From contig CM042693.1 of the NCBI GenBank assembly GCA_023614405.1, positions 160,348,731-160,412,730 on the forward strand: a DNA stretch of 64,000 bases. Reading direction: 5' to 3'. Positions 21,194-33,046 of this stretch are shown in pieces. Positions within the stretch are counted from its first letter, which is position 1, and each line of letters starts with the position of its first letter. Origin of the DNA: Avena insularis. Taxonomy: Eukaryota > Streptophyta > Magnoliopsida > Poales > Poaceae. A program made the position numbers and the translations under genes. The notes below the pieces were generated by a model that was given only the letters and a program-made list of their open reading frames with translations, ran no database searches and was not told the DNA's origin.

Positions 21194-23095
21194 TGTTGGA
21201 GATATGCCCTAGAGGCAATAATAAAAGTGGTTATTATTATATCTTTGTGTTTATGATAAATGTTTACATTCATGCTATAATAGTATTAACTGGAAACATT
21301 AATACTTGTGTGATTTGTAAACTAAATTAGAGTCCCTGGTAAAGCCTCTTTATAATACTAGCTTGTTGGTTAATGGGTGATCGTGGTTTCTCGATCATGA
21401 ACATTGAGATGTTATTAACAACAAGATCATATAATTAGGAGAGTGGTATGATGGACATACTCCTATATAAAAGCGTAGCATAAAGATCAAGTCATTTCAA
21501 TAGTTTGTTTGCTATAAGCTTTCTGATACATAGTAACCTAATTCCTTCGACCATGAGATCATGCTAATCACCATCACCGGAAGGTTGCTTTGATGACATC
21601 AAACACCACACCGTAACTAGGTGGCTATAAAGGTGGCATTGAGTGTTCAGAAAGTATGTGTTGAGGCACATGGATCAAGAGTGGGATTTGTCCATCCATA
21701 TGACGGATAGATATACTCTGGGCCCTCTCGGTGGAATGTCATCCAATTAGCTTGCAAGCATGTGACTGGCTCACATGGGATCACATATCACGGGAACGAG
21801 AAAATAGTACTTATCGGTAACGAGGTTGAACTAGGTATGCAGAGATACCGACGATCAAACCTCGGATAAGTAAACTATCGCGAGACAAAAGGGAATTGGC
21901 ATCGTATGTAAGTGGTTCATTTGATCTAAAAGTAATCATATAAATATGTGGGAGCCATATGAATTTCCAGATTCCTCTATTGGTTATTGATCGGAGAAGT
22001 GTCTCGGTCATGTCCGCATAATTCACGAACCGTAGGGAGACACACTTAAGGATTCGATGTTGTTTAGTAGATATGGGATGTAAGTAGGGAAACCGAATGT
22101 TGTTAGGAGTCTCGGATGGGATCCGAGACATCACGAGGAGATTCGAAATGGTCCGGAGAATAAGATTCATATAAGGAAAGTCCAATTCCGGAGTTCGGGA
22201 ATGATTTCGATGTTTTCATCGGAGAGGTTCTAGAAGGTTCGCCAGACCGGAAGGGGAATGTTCCACGAATGTGTTATGGGTAAGTGGAATGATTGGATCA
22301 TATCCTAGGTCACTTGGTTGGGCATTTGCGAGAGAGAATTAAAGCTCTAAATTGAAAGTCAAAAGGGAGGTTTGAAAAGTCAAACTGGAACAATAGTTTC
22401 CTAACGGAAGAAGTAAAGAGTCCTTCCTTCTATCCAACTTGGGTTAGGGTATGGATTCAAACTCCCCTCTCCCAAGGCTGCCCCTCCTCTCATAAATAGA
22501 GGGGGAGGGCTGCCCCAAACACCACAACACCAAGCCCTCCCTACCCATGCGCCGCCGCCACCCACGCCGACACCGCCGCCCACGCACACCATCGTCGCCA
22601 GCCGCCACCGCCTAGCGCTGCCGGTCCGTCGCCATTGCCCTAGACGCCGACACCTCCTCCTCCTCTCCGTCCTTCTAAACCTAGATCGCCGGAAACCCTA
22701 GATCCACCATAACTCGCACCGGCTTAGGCGAAGCCCTGCGGGATCTTCCCTCTACTTCCGACACCACGCCGTCATGCTGCCGGAATCATGAGGAGAGAAC
22801 TACAACCTCCGCTGCCTGCTGGAACAAGGGAGAGTAAGGTCTTCATCGAGTACCAAACGTGTGACCGCCTGCGGAAGCGCTGTCGAAACGCAGCGCCGGA
22901 AGGATCGTCTACGCGATCTTGAGATCGGCAAGTGTACGACTACATCACCCACGAGAATCTTCTCTCATTAACCGCTTTGGAATCTTTGAGGGTGAGTACT
23001 CTAATCGACCTGTTGCTTCAATCTAGTAGATAGACCTTGGCTTGTTTATATGCATGCGGTAGAATTTTTTGTTTTCCATGCTACGAACCCCTACA
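21194..23095 (+). repeat. Copia A2 3' LTR
   Basis: 1902 bp, starting TGTTGGAGATATGCCC and ending CGAACCCCTACA. A TATA-like CATAAATAGAGG lies near 22491, followed by a C-rich leader. The bases after the end (TTAGT) would be the right target duplication; the left partner is lost. Confidence 0.92.
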
Positions 23096-26000
23096 TTAGT
23101 TTATCTTCAAGTTTGTTTTGCAAGTAATTACATTTACAAGGAATTTAAGTTTCAACATACCAAAGATATAAAGATGGGGTATAAATAAATATATAATTGA
23201 GGTTAAATACCATCTGGTAGCTAGGATAAGAGACCATGTGTTACATTGTTAAGGGTTGAAAGAACTATCATATAGTTGTTGTTTGAAGTGGCAACGAGAA
23301 TAACATTTGAAGAAAAGATTTCTTTTCTAAGGTTTAAACAATCTTTATGGTTAATAGAATGTGATTGATTAGTTTGGACTTGAGATGCTTTATGTCTTAA
23401 TCGAAATAGACCAAAGTTTACTATAAAAACATAAGTAGTTTATTAGACATGATGTTTATAAGTTTTGAGATTAAAGTTAACTTTAAAAGGGTAAATAAAC
23501 TTAAGGTGTAATTTGTTTTAATTATTCTCAAGTTTTGGACTTATGATAAGTATGACTAAGGTGTGGAGTTTTTCACTTTATTTTGAAGTGAATGGTTAGT
23601 TTAAATTTGTTTTGCTATTATGAAAATAATATTTATCTATTTCATGGAAGCATAACTAAATGATCTTATTAATTTGTTAGGATTTGAAGTTATGTTAAGA
23701 ATGATTAAGAGATAATGATTATTCACCATACTATATATGAGTGATACACAAGGTTTATTTAAAAGGGTTTTTCAACTTGAATTTTTAAGTTTTCTAAAAG
23801 AATATTTTAAAGTTAATAGTTATATTTAATCTTGATTATGAATCCAAGTTATGGTTTTGGAATTACTTCTTAGATAAAATATATTTAAGGTTTATATATA
23901 TATAATTGTGATTATTTCTTACTTAAGGAATGTTATTAAAGAATTTTCAAAAAAATAAATAAATAAGGACTTATTACTTTAAAATACTAAAAACTCTTCT
24001 AATGATATATTTAATATTTTTCTAGCATAATATATTTATTCAAGACCATAAGAATGATTATTTATTTATTTTTAAGTTTACTCTTATGTTTATAAAATTC
24101 CAAAAAGGATTAAATGTATTTGAATACTTACTTCATTTTTTATAAGAAAATCAGGTTAGTATTTTTATAAAATAGTAGATTTGTTTTTTATAAAAATAAA
24201 TGATTTTTTATGTTTTACCCCTTTTTTATTAGAATACTTAAAATGAAGAAATGTGTTTAAATATATAAATATATATATTTTTTATTATCCTAAATATAAA
24301 CTAATATTTTTATTACATCAGATATTTATTTAATGTTTTAGGATTGAAAATTTAAACAATTTTAGATGTCATCATTATTTTAAAGAAAATTTCTTGAGGA
24401 ATTTATGTCATTAAAATAATGAATTTAGATTTTATCATTCTAAAATGCAATGTACTATTTTTAATGAGTATTGTAGATTTTTATGAACATATGGATATAT
24501 TATTTATATTTTTAGGATTTTTATTTATGTTTCTAGAACATAAATAGTACTAGGGTATTTTGGTATTTTATTAAATAATTTTGGTATGTTTCTAGAACAC
24601 AAATAGTAGAACATAAGTAGTACTAGGGTATTTTCTCACCCAGCCCGACCCGGCCCACTGGATTCCCTGGTCACTTGCTCGCACGACCTAATCCTCTCCT
24701 TTCTCTCTGGCATCCCAGTGTCGCCCGCCGTCGTCGCGTTCGACTCCGGCCACCTCTGTCCTTCTCGTCTATGGCCGTGATGCTGAACTATGTAGTTGAC
24801 GATGCCGCGCCTTCCTGTCCAGCTCGATTCATCCTTCACGCCTCCTACCGACCGAGTCGACGCCTCCCTGGCATTTAGGGTTTCAATCCCCAACGCCAGT
24901 GTGGTTCCCTGGCGGTGCTATGGTGCTGGTGATGTCGTGGTGCTTTCGTGGCCGCCTAAGCTCTTTAGGCCGTCATGGTTGTAGCCTGGCGCGGGTTGAA
25001 GCGCCCTCGGGTGCTCCCCGTGCCATCGTGGACGTCGTCGTTGGCCGTTCTTCTTCCTCTTCTAAAATTAGCGAGGACCTACGGTGAGTTTTCTCTCAAT
25101 TTCCCCTCTGCTATTTATCCCCCTTCCTGCTCTCTATGTGATTGCAGAGATAGGCCCCTAATTAGGGTTCATCCCTTTAGCTGTGGATAACAGTGGTGGT
25201 TTAAGTTATTTGCTATGTAATTTTCATGTGGATGAATTGTGACAAATCTGATGCCATGTTGATTTTGGTATTCCTGACAGTTTTTTTTGTTGGGTTGAAT
25301 ATTGCGTGAATCTAAACCTTTTAGTTATCTAGATACTATGGTGATGATCCAAAATATTTACTGGCTAGCTTGCTATTGGAATGAGATGATTCCTAGGTGA
25401 ATTAACTAGGAAAATGATTCAGGAGTTTTAATTTGATTACTCATAGATGTAATAGAAGGATGTTTCCTGATTGATCATGTTGCCAACTAATTAGAATGGC
25501 TTTGCTGTTGTCTTTGTGATGTTTCTGTGCAATATAATGGGACTAATGCTTGCTCTTGGGATGTGCTTTGCACTTGAGATTCTTGAGCTATGTGTTGACT
25601 GACAACTTAGCACTAATTATCTTAAAGATGATTCCTAGTTAACTAGGCTAGGAAAATGATTTCAAGAACGATGATATGAATTCCTTTGGTGTACTTTGTA
25701 GGTATCTTACTTGTTTTACTTATACTGTCAACATGACAGATTATTATGAAAATGATTTCTAGCGATTAAAGCTAGAGAAATGATTTGGATTCATTAATTC
25801 TTTCTTGGATAACCTTACTCATTGATGTATACAAAAGATTTGATAAACTAAACATGAGGTTCAGTAATGATCATACACTTTTCTAGGCAAGGTTTGCATC
25901 TTATAAAATGATTCCTAGTAAATGGAGGCTAGGAAGATGATTTACTTAATAGTCTTTGTCAAGTGTGTCTTAATGATAGACAGTATTATATTCACTATCT

Positions 26001-28076
26001 TTTCTGAATCAAATGCCTAACATGATTCCTGAATTCATTTAGGAAAGTGATTATCTGATTTCTAGTAGATATGGATAAACCTGTTGGTACAGAGGTGCTA
26101 CCCAGTTTGGATGTGCCCTGTACCAGCAGTGTGGTGAGTATATATCTAGTTAGAACTAGATCCACTAGTCTGTGATGCTGGTCTGAGACTGTGCTAGGTA
26201 GAAACTAATGTTTTTACTTGTTGCTTCCTTTCTTAAATGATCTATGATGGATAATCTCTAGGTATGATTCCTACAGTGCTTGGGAAAATGATTTGATAGG
26301 TCTTGGTAAGGATATTATGATAGATCCTTACTGTTTAAGATGAAATCTTATGATGTAATCATTTCTGAGGTGCTACTATCCATAGGATGTGCCCAGAAAT
26401 GATTTATTCTGAGAATTATGTGTATCTAGTTATAAAATTAGAGCTTTTAATCCAAGATCTGTGATGCGGGGCTGAGATCTGGATTGTGGTTTGTAAAGAT
26501 TTACTGTTGGCTTTATTTGCTTTCTTCCATGATGGTTGTACACCCCACTTGGGAGTTTTTTTTGAGAAGATCATGTATAGGACATCATATGTTCTGTTGA
26601 ATGGATAAGATCAATTATGTGTGGTTTTATATAAACTCACCACACAACTGCTGTTGATGATGTAGTTGTGATGGTTGCTCTTGCTGGCTTGATCCTGGAG
26701 TGGTGATCATTCCCTGGACCTTGTTATGCACCTCTTGGTACTTGTCTAGCTCCTCCTTACTCTTGTGAATAGCTGATTGACCTTGCTATCCTCCTGCACC
26801 ATCCCCCTCCTTAAGTTACCATCCTGAGAATGATCTGTTTGGTTTGTTGTGTGGACTGGCTGGTGGATTTGTTGGATATTGGGCAAGATTTGTGGTGTTC
26901 TTGGTTGTGTTCTTGAGAGCTAGGTGATTATATGAGATCGACTTGGTGCAGTAGCTAGCAGCTGTGCGATCCCTTATGAGAGTATTGATCTGCTGCTGCT
27001 GTGTTGACAACACACAGTGTGCATGCAGTGACTATGTTGTGTGCCTGATTGTGTCATCTGTGGATCAGATCAAGTGAAAATTTGATATTTTCTGTCGATT
27101 TACTTTTTACCATTTTCTCTGGCTTTGGTGAAACTTGCCCCTTACTAGTCAATGATGCATTAGTCTGAGGCAAAAGATACTGATAAGAACATATCTTATA
27201 TTTTTTGGCCCCATTCCAATTACTCGATGATGATCTAGCAGTGCATTGCACTGCAATTCTGAGAGTAAAATACTAACCCACTAACCCCTATTTTACTTTT
27301 GATTTGTTCTTTTTTGTTGTGTTGCAGTTACAAAACTACTGATGGAAGATCAATGAAGACTAGATTAGGAAATAGATTGATTGTAGTTTAGGATTTAATC
27401 TTAAATGCAATCTTTTATTTATTCTCTTGTAAAGACTCCTTGTAAGAACCTTCTTTTATTTAATAAAGTTTATTTTTCTATTGTGATTATTCTTGTGAGG
27501 TAAATATTTTACTAACTGGTTGATTTTTTGTTACCGAATAAGGAACAGAATAAGAAATATTATTTTGTTTATTATATAAACGACAATAAATATTCATATT
27601 TATTTTAAATATAAGAATTTCTTTGTATCATATTATTATAATACCTTTATTATAAAGAATGTTGTAACATGTAATTATTATAATAAGAAATACTTGTCCC
27701 TGTTTGAAATTTCTTATTCCACTTAATTATAAATGTTCATCAATTTTATGATTGAATATATTTTGTATCACAATATTTTTACTTTATTATTTATATATTA
27801 TTTACTTAACATGGAAATATTCCCAAGTATTCAAATTTGAATTATGAATTGTCAATTTCAAACATGAATTGAATTGTTTCCCAAGACACAAAAATATAGT
27901 AAAGGTCATGTCAAAATCCATATACTTGCGCTAACATCTTCATCAAAACAAGAGAGATCCCGATCCCTCTACAGCTCTTTGCGTTTTCGCGAAAATTCCC
28001 CGGATTTTCTTATGCATGAATGCAATGCACACACATGTGGCCTCACTATTTCTAGGTGCTAATCCTGGGATGTTAC
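23096..28076 (+). mobile_element. Element X: right part of an unclassified large LTR element
   Basis: Five kilobases without coding potential. It ends GGGATGTTACA at 28076, exactly where Copia B1 gag resumes, so this is an LTR-type terminus; ATCAG (28077-28081) would be the target duplication. The left end is missing. Layout: very AT-rich 23100-24620, a GC-rich block 24640-25190 with CT-rich leader-like sequence, then a region with repeated hairpin-like motifs (25386-26404), a possible intron acceptor and AATAAAG near 27460, and AT-rich DNA to the end. The order GC-rich block then mixed DNA resembles the LARD and Tekay-type LTRs here, so a plus-orientation LTR is favoured. The end could also be read as a minus-strand LTR start TGTAACATCCC. 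Confidence 0.55.
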
Positions 28077-28769
28077 AATCAGGAAGTGTATGATATGATC
28101 ATCGCGATTAGGGAAATGTTCCAGACTCAGGCTAGGACTGAGAGGTACAATGTTGCCAAGTCCTTTGTGGAATGCAAACTGGCAGAGGGAGCAGCTGTAG
28201 TCTCCCATGTGATCAAAATGGTTGGTTACGGTCAGACTTTAGAAAAGCTTGGTTTTCCATTAGGCCAAGTGTTGGCTACTGATTTAATTTTGGCGTCTCT
28301 TCCATCTAGCTATAGGCCTTTCATTTCGAACTACCATATGCATGGGGTGGAGAAGGGCCTTAATGAGTTATGTGGGATGCTGAAAATAGCAGAAAGTGAC
28401 ATTAAGAAGTGTGCAGGGCATAGCCATGTGATGGCTGTGCAGAACAAGCCTAGATTCAAGAAAAAGGGCACTTCTTGGCAGAATAAGAAAGGCAAGGCTA
28501 AGGATACGATCCTTAAGCCTGCGCCCAAGCAAAAGGCTGGACATGCAGAAGACACTGAGTGTTTGTTTTGTCATGAACATGACCACTGGAAGAGAAACTG
28601 CAGCAAATACCAGGCTTCTTTGAAGAAGAGTGGAAGTAAGAGTACTTCCCACTCAGGTACACCTGTTGTGAATGTTGTGGACATTCTTCTCGCTGATTCT
28701 TATGTTAACTCTTGGGTATTTGATACCGGATCGGTTGCGCATATTTGCAATTCGATGCAGGGATATTAA
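28077..28769 (+). pseudogene. Copia B1 gag C-terminal part and protease start
   Basis: Encodes Gag from YDMIIAIREMFQ onward, including ERYNVAKSFVECKL, SLPSSYRPFISNYHMHGVEK and a CX2CX4HX4C zinc knuckle (CLFCHEHDHWKRNC, near 28558-28599) for RNA binding. The frame continues into the protease with WVFDTGSVAHIC (active-site DTG) and then stops at 28767-28769 because one base is lost relative to B2. The first roughly 100 Gag residues are absent; X ends just before. The apparent Met at 28056 lies in X and is not a real start. Confidence 0.88.
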
Positions 28770-30120
28770 GGACTAGAGAAGTGCAGAAAGGGGAAGTGGA
28801 TTTTCGCATCAGAAATAAAGCAAGGGTTGCTGCATTATTCGTCAGTATCATGCAACTTCACCTTCCGTCAGGATTTATTATGGAGTTGAATAATTGTTAT
28901 TACATTCCTAGTATGGGTCGAAACATTTTATCACCTTCATGTTTAATGAGGGATGGATATTCATTCGCGAGTATGAACAATGGTTGTGTAATCTCAAAGA
29001 ATGCTATATTTATGGTTGATGCTCCCATTGTGAATGGGTTATTTATTTTAAATCTTGATGATGCATCAGTTTACAATGTTAGTGCTAAGAGGCTTCGGCC
29101 TAATGATTTGAGTCCTACCTATTTATGGCATTGTCGTTTGGGGCATATAAGTGAAAAGCGCATGAAGGAGCTCCATGGTGATGGTCTTCTAACTTCGATT
29201 GATTTTGAATCATACGAGACATGTCAAGCTTGTTTAGTTGGAAAAATGACCAAAACGCCTTTTATGGGTTTTCCCGAGAGAGCGAAAGACTTGTTGGAAC
29301 TCATACATACTAATGTATATGGACTAATGAGCATGACAGCAAGAGAAGGACATCACTACTTCATTACTTTCACTGATGATTTCAGTAGATATGGTTATGT
29401 CTACTTGATGAAGCATAATTCTAAAACTTTTGAAAAGTTCAAGGAGTTTCAGAGTGAGGTAGAGAATCAACGTAGCAAGAAAATAAAGGCCTTACAATCT
29501 GATCGTGGAGGTGAATATTTGAGTCACAAATTTAGCAATCATCTTAAGAGTCGCGGAATTGTTCCACAGCTCACGTCGCCCGAAACGCCTCAAAGAAATG
29601 GGGTCTCCGAATGACACAATCGAACTTTGTTGGACATGGTTCGTTTGATGATGAGCCAGTCGAATTTACCATTATCATTTTGGGGTTACGCTCTAGAAAC
29701 AACAGCTTTCACACTAAACATGGTATCATCTAAATCCGTAGTTAAGACGCCATATGAGATGTGGACTGGAAAGAATCCCAGTTTGTCTTTTCTAAAGATT
29801 TGGGGTTGTGATGCATTTGTCAAGCGACTTCAGTCGGACAAGCTAACACCCAAATCAGATACGTGCAGTTTTGTGGGATAACCGAGTGAAACCTTTGGGT
29901 ATTACTTCTACAACCGAGAAGAGGGCAAAGTGTTTGTCGCTCATAGCGGTGTTTTCTCAGAGAAATAATTTCTCACAAAGAGAACAAGTGGAAGGTCAGT
30001 GCGACTTGAAGAAGTTCAAGATGAGCCAGCCGGGGATGCTTCTGCGAGAGATGATATTGTAGCAGAACAAGTTGAGGAACATGTGGCAAGAGAAACACCA
30101 TAACTACGAAGGTCGGCTTG
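28770..30120 (+). pseudogene. Copia B1 protease end and integrase
   Basis: After the frameshift, an open stretch to 29614 encodes the protease C-terminus and the integrase zinc domain (HCRLGHIS... CQACLVGK) and catalytic core (FTDDFSRYGYVY, SDRGGEYLS). TGA at 29612-29614 replaces the CGA seen in B2, just before the catalytic Glu region continues. The core and C-terminal part resume at 29615 (WGYALETTAFTLN, GKNPSLSFLKIWGCDAF) and are broken again by TAA at 29879 and later stops. The integrase would insert the DNA copy; this copy is dead. Confidence 0.87.
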
Positions 30121-31173
30121 GCTCCGTGAAGTGCGGGAATTAATATTGTTAGATAATGATGAGCCTGCGACCTATGCGAAAGCGATGGTGGACCAGACTC
30201 CGAGAAATGGCTGGCTGCCATGAGATCCAAGATAGAGTCCATGAGAGACAATCAAGTTTGGAACTTGGTTGACCTGCCTGATGGTTTTAAAGCCAACGAG
30301 TGCAAATGGATCTATAAGAAGAAGATTGATATGGATGGAAATGTTCACATCCATAAAGCTCGACTTGTTGCAAAAGGTTTTTGACAAGTTCAAGGAGTTG
30401 ACTACGATGAGACTTTCTCGCCTGTAGCGATGCTTAGATCTATATGGATCATTCTAGCCATTGCTGCAAATTTTGACTATGAGATATGGCAGATGGACGT
30501 CAAAACAGCTTTCTTAAATGAAATCCTTACTGAGGACGTGTATATGATGCAGCCCGAAGGTTTTGTCGATCCAAACAATGCTGGAAAGGTATGCAAACTT
30601 CAAAAGTCTATTTATGGGCTGAAGCAAGCATCTCGGAGTTGGAACATTCGATTTGATAAAGTTGTAAAGGAGTTTGGCTTCATAAAAAATGAACAAGAAA
30701 CTTGTGTTTACAAGAAGGAAAGTGGGAGAGCGCTTGTATTTCTAATCTTATATGTAGATGACATATTGCTAATTGGAAATGACATTCCTATGCTCGAGTC
30801 TGTTAAGACATCATTGAAAAATAGTTTTTCGATGAAGGACTTAGGAGAAGTGGCATATATTCTGGGTATCAAGATCTATAGAGATAGATCAAGGAGGCTA
30901 ATTGGATTAATCCAGAGTACATACATTTACAAAGTGTTGAAACAGTTCAGCATGGAAGAGGCTAAGAAGGGGTTATTTCCCATGTCTCACGGCATTAAAC
31001 TCAGTAAGACGCAGTGTCCTTCGACTACTGATGAGCGTGAGCGCATGAGGAGGGTTCCATATGCTTCGGCTATTGGATCCATCATGTATGCAATGATATG
31101 TACTTGCCTAGATGTTTCCTATGCTCTAAGTGTTACGAGCAGATACGAGGCTAATTCAGGTGAAAGCCACTAG
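30121..31173 (+). pseudogene. Copia B1 reverse transcriptase
   Basis: Shows the RT start (NQVWNLVDLPDGFKA, KWIYKKKID), a TGA at 30382-30384 where B2 has CGA, then an open frame with WQMDVKTAFLN, SIYGLKQASRSW and the catalytic LYVDDILLIGND. It ends at TAG 31171-31173, where the family has Trp (TGG). B2 carries the same TAG at the same codon (40782-40784). Confidence 0.9.
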
Positions 31174-31733
31174 ACAGCGGTAAAGAATATCCTTAAGTAC
31201 TTGAAAAGGACTAAGGATGTGTTCCTAGTTTATGGAGGTGAGGATGTACTCAGTATAAAGGGTTACACAGATGCGAGTTACCTTAACGACTTAGCTGACT
31301 CCAGATCGCAACATGGTTATGTGTTTGTCATGAATGGTGGTTCTATGAGCTGGAAAAGTTCCAAGCAAGATATGGTGGCCTCCTCTTCAACAGAAGCTGA
31401 ATATATTGCCGCCTTAGTGGTTGCAAAGGAAGCTGTTTGGATTAGGAATTTCCTGATCGGTCTTGGTGTGGTTCAGGCGCGTCAAATCCTTTGGACATTT
31501 ATTATGACAATAATGGTGCTATTGCACAAGCCAAGGAACCTAGAGAGCACCAGAAGAACAAACATATTCACATGCGTTACCATCAGATTCATGAGTTCGT
31601 TGAGGATGGTAGAGTCATGATATGCAAAATACATATGGACTCAAATGTTGCTGGTCCATTTACAAAGCCACTCCCGCAGCCTGCGCATGAAGCGCACGCA
31701 AGAGCAATAGGTATTAGATATAATCTAGATTGA
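31174..31733 (+). pseudogene. Copia B1 RNase H
   Basis: Contains ILKYLKRTKDVFLVYGG, GYTDASYLND, SSSTEAEYIAA and, after a one-base loss near 31475, DIYYDNNGAIAQAKEP and the C-terminal DPFTKPLPQP-like end (changed to GPFTKPLPQP). It removes RNA from the RNA-DNA hybrid. The stop at 31731-31733 is followed by the PPT and 3' LTR. Confidence 0.87.
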
Positions 31734-31753
31734 CTCTAGTGCAAGTGGGAGAC

Positions 31754-33046
31754 TAAAGGAAATATGCCCTAGAGGCAATCATAGAGATGATTATATTTCA
31801 TATGTATCCATGAGTTATTGTAATGTTCCTTGAATATCCATATATCAGGCAACTTGTAGATTGGCAATTATGTGAATTTTTTGTAAAACTCTTTACTTGT
31901 ATGTTTATCTAATAGTTGTTCCTAGTCGGAGTTCATGTGAGGACACACATAAATATTAGACTAGCACATAGATTGGTTGATGACTATGTTTCACAAGTCA
32001 TAGACATGGAGATGTCAAACCAATGATATGGACACATGTTATGAACATGGGGTTGGACTGACCCAACTTGAGACTGGCACTTATACTTGCAGCTCTTTCT
32101 TCACATCGTGTACATTTTGTCCTTAGACCTGAGATTATAGTATGTACTTGAGATGTGGATCGACCTACTTTAGGGCTATCAACCACTGCTCCGTAACTGG
32201 GTAGTTATAAAGGTAGCTTTCGGGTTTGTCCTGAAGCATGTTGCAAGGCATTGGTCAATCAAGATGGGATTTGCCCCTCTCTACTTGAGAGAGATATCTC
32301 TGGGCCCCTCGAGTGATCGGGTCTAGAAATGCATGGTTGTGCTACATATCGTTAAGATTTAACCTAGTAAAGGGATTCCGAATCACAGTATCAAGAAAGA
32401 CAGGTCAGCTTGGAGCTAGACCAAATATCATGAGGCTAAGGGAAAGACATGTACTTAACCTTATGTTGGTTTGTCTGAATGATCTTTATATGTGTTTAGG
32501 AGTTGGAACGTCTTGCTAGAGGACACTACCAACTATTGATGGAGTAAGTGTACTCGTGTCATGTCTATACGTATATGAACCTATAGGGTCACACAATTAA
32601 GGGGCTGGAAGCCTAATAAGGATTGGATCCGAATTAGACCAGGCTTGGGATACTAATGGGTTGCTAATGTAGAAACCCACCAGGGACGCCTATATAAGAG
32701 AGGGTGAGGCGAGCTGACTAGGGTTGAGCATTCCACCCAGCCGCCACTCCTATCACTCCTATGTTGCACGCGCGGACCTAGCAGTCCGGCATCTGACGCT
32801 TCCACCCCGAACATGTGGATACCTCGGAGGTGCTGCAGCTATAGCACTTGTACGAGCCGTGCAAAGGGGAGCTGCTCGTGGGACGAGGACAAGGAGACAT
32901 AGAAAATCTACACTGCCTCGACGCGCTTCATCAAGTTCTGCAACTGCGCGTCTAGTGGTAATCCCGAGATCTATGACAACAGTAATCCTGGTTTACGCGG
33001 TAGAAAATTTTGATTTGCGCTAGTGTAGCCTACCAGTATCCCTTTA
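31754..33046 (+). repeat. Copia B1 3' LTR
   Basis: 1293 bp, homologous to both B2 LTRs. Both termini are mutated: TAAAGG instead of TGAAGG at the start and CCTTTA instead of CCTTCA at the end. A TATA box (TATATAAGAG, 32691-32700) is conserved. Confidence 0.88.
32691..32700 (+). promoter_or_regulatory. TATA box of B1 LTR
   Basis: TATATAAGAG, conserved at equivalent positions in the B2 LTRs (35675 and 42292), followed by a GC-richer leader. It is the likely Pol II core promoter of family B. Confidence 0.7.

Larger units (their letters stand above)
19661..23095 (+). mobile_element. Copia A2 (Angela/BARE-like), 5'-truncated
   Basis: Begins inside the RT domain and ends with a complete 3' LTR (21194-23095). 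The 5' LTR, gag, protease, integrase and start of RT are absent. The LTR is the same family as A1 but in opposite orientation. The left joint to the Athila-like LTR has no target duplication, so it is a deletion joint and not an insertion end. Confidence 0.88.
28077..33046 (+). mobile_element. Copia B1, 5'-truncated
   Basis: Starts inside gag at the border with X and runs through protease, integrase, RT and RNase H to a complete 3' LTR (31754-33046). It is the same family as B2 (34614-42654) but more decayed. Its right end abuts Copia C pol at 33047 in the middle of the RT domain, so B1 was inserted in C. The left half (5' LTR and start of gag) is missing. Confidence 0.88.

Noticed and set aside
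27548..27719. Inverted GAATAAGAAAT / ATTTCTTATTC pair, considered as a MITE
   Set aside because: Arms are only 11 bp in very AT-rich DNA, with no clear target duplication.
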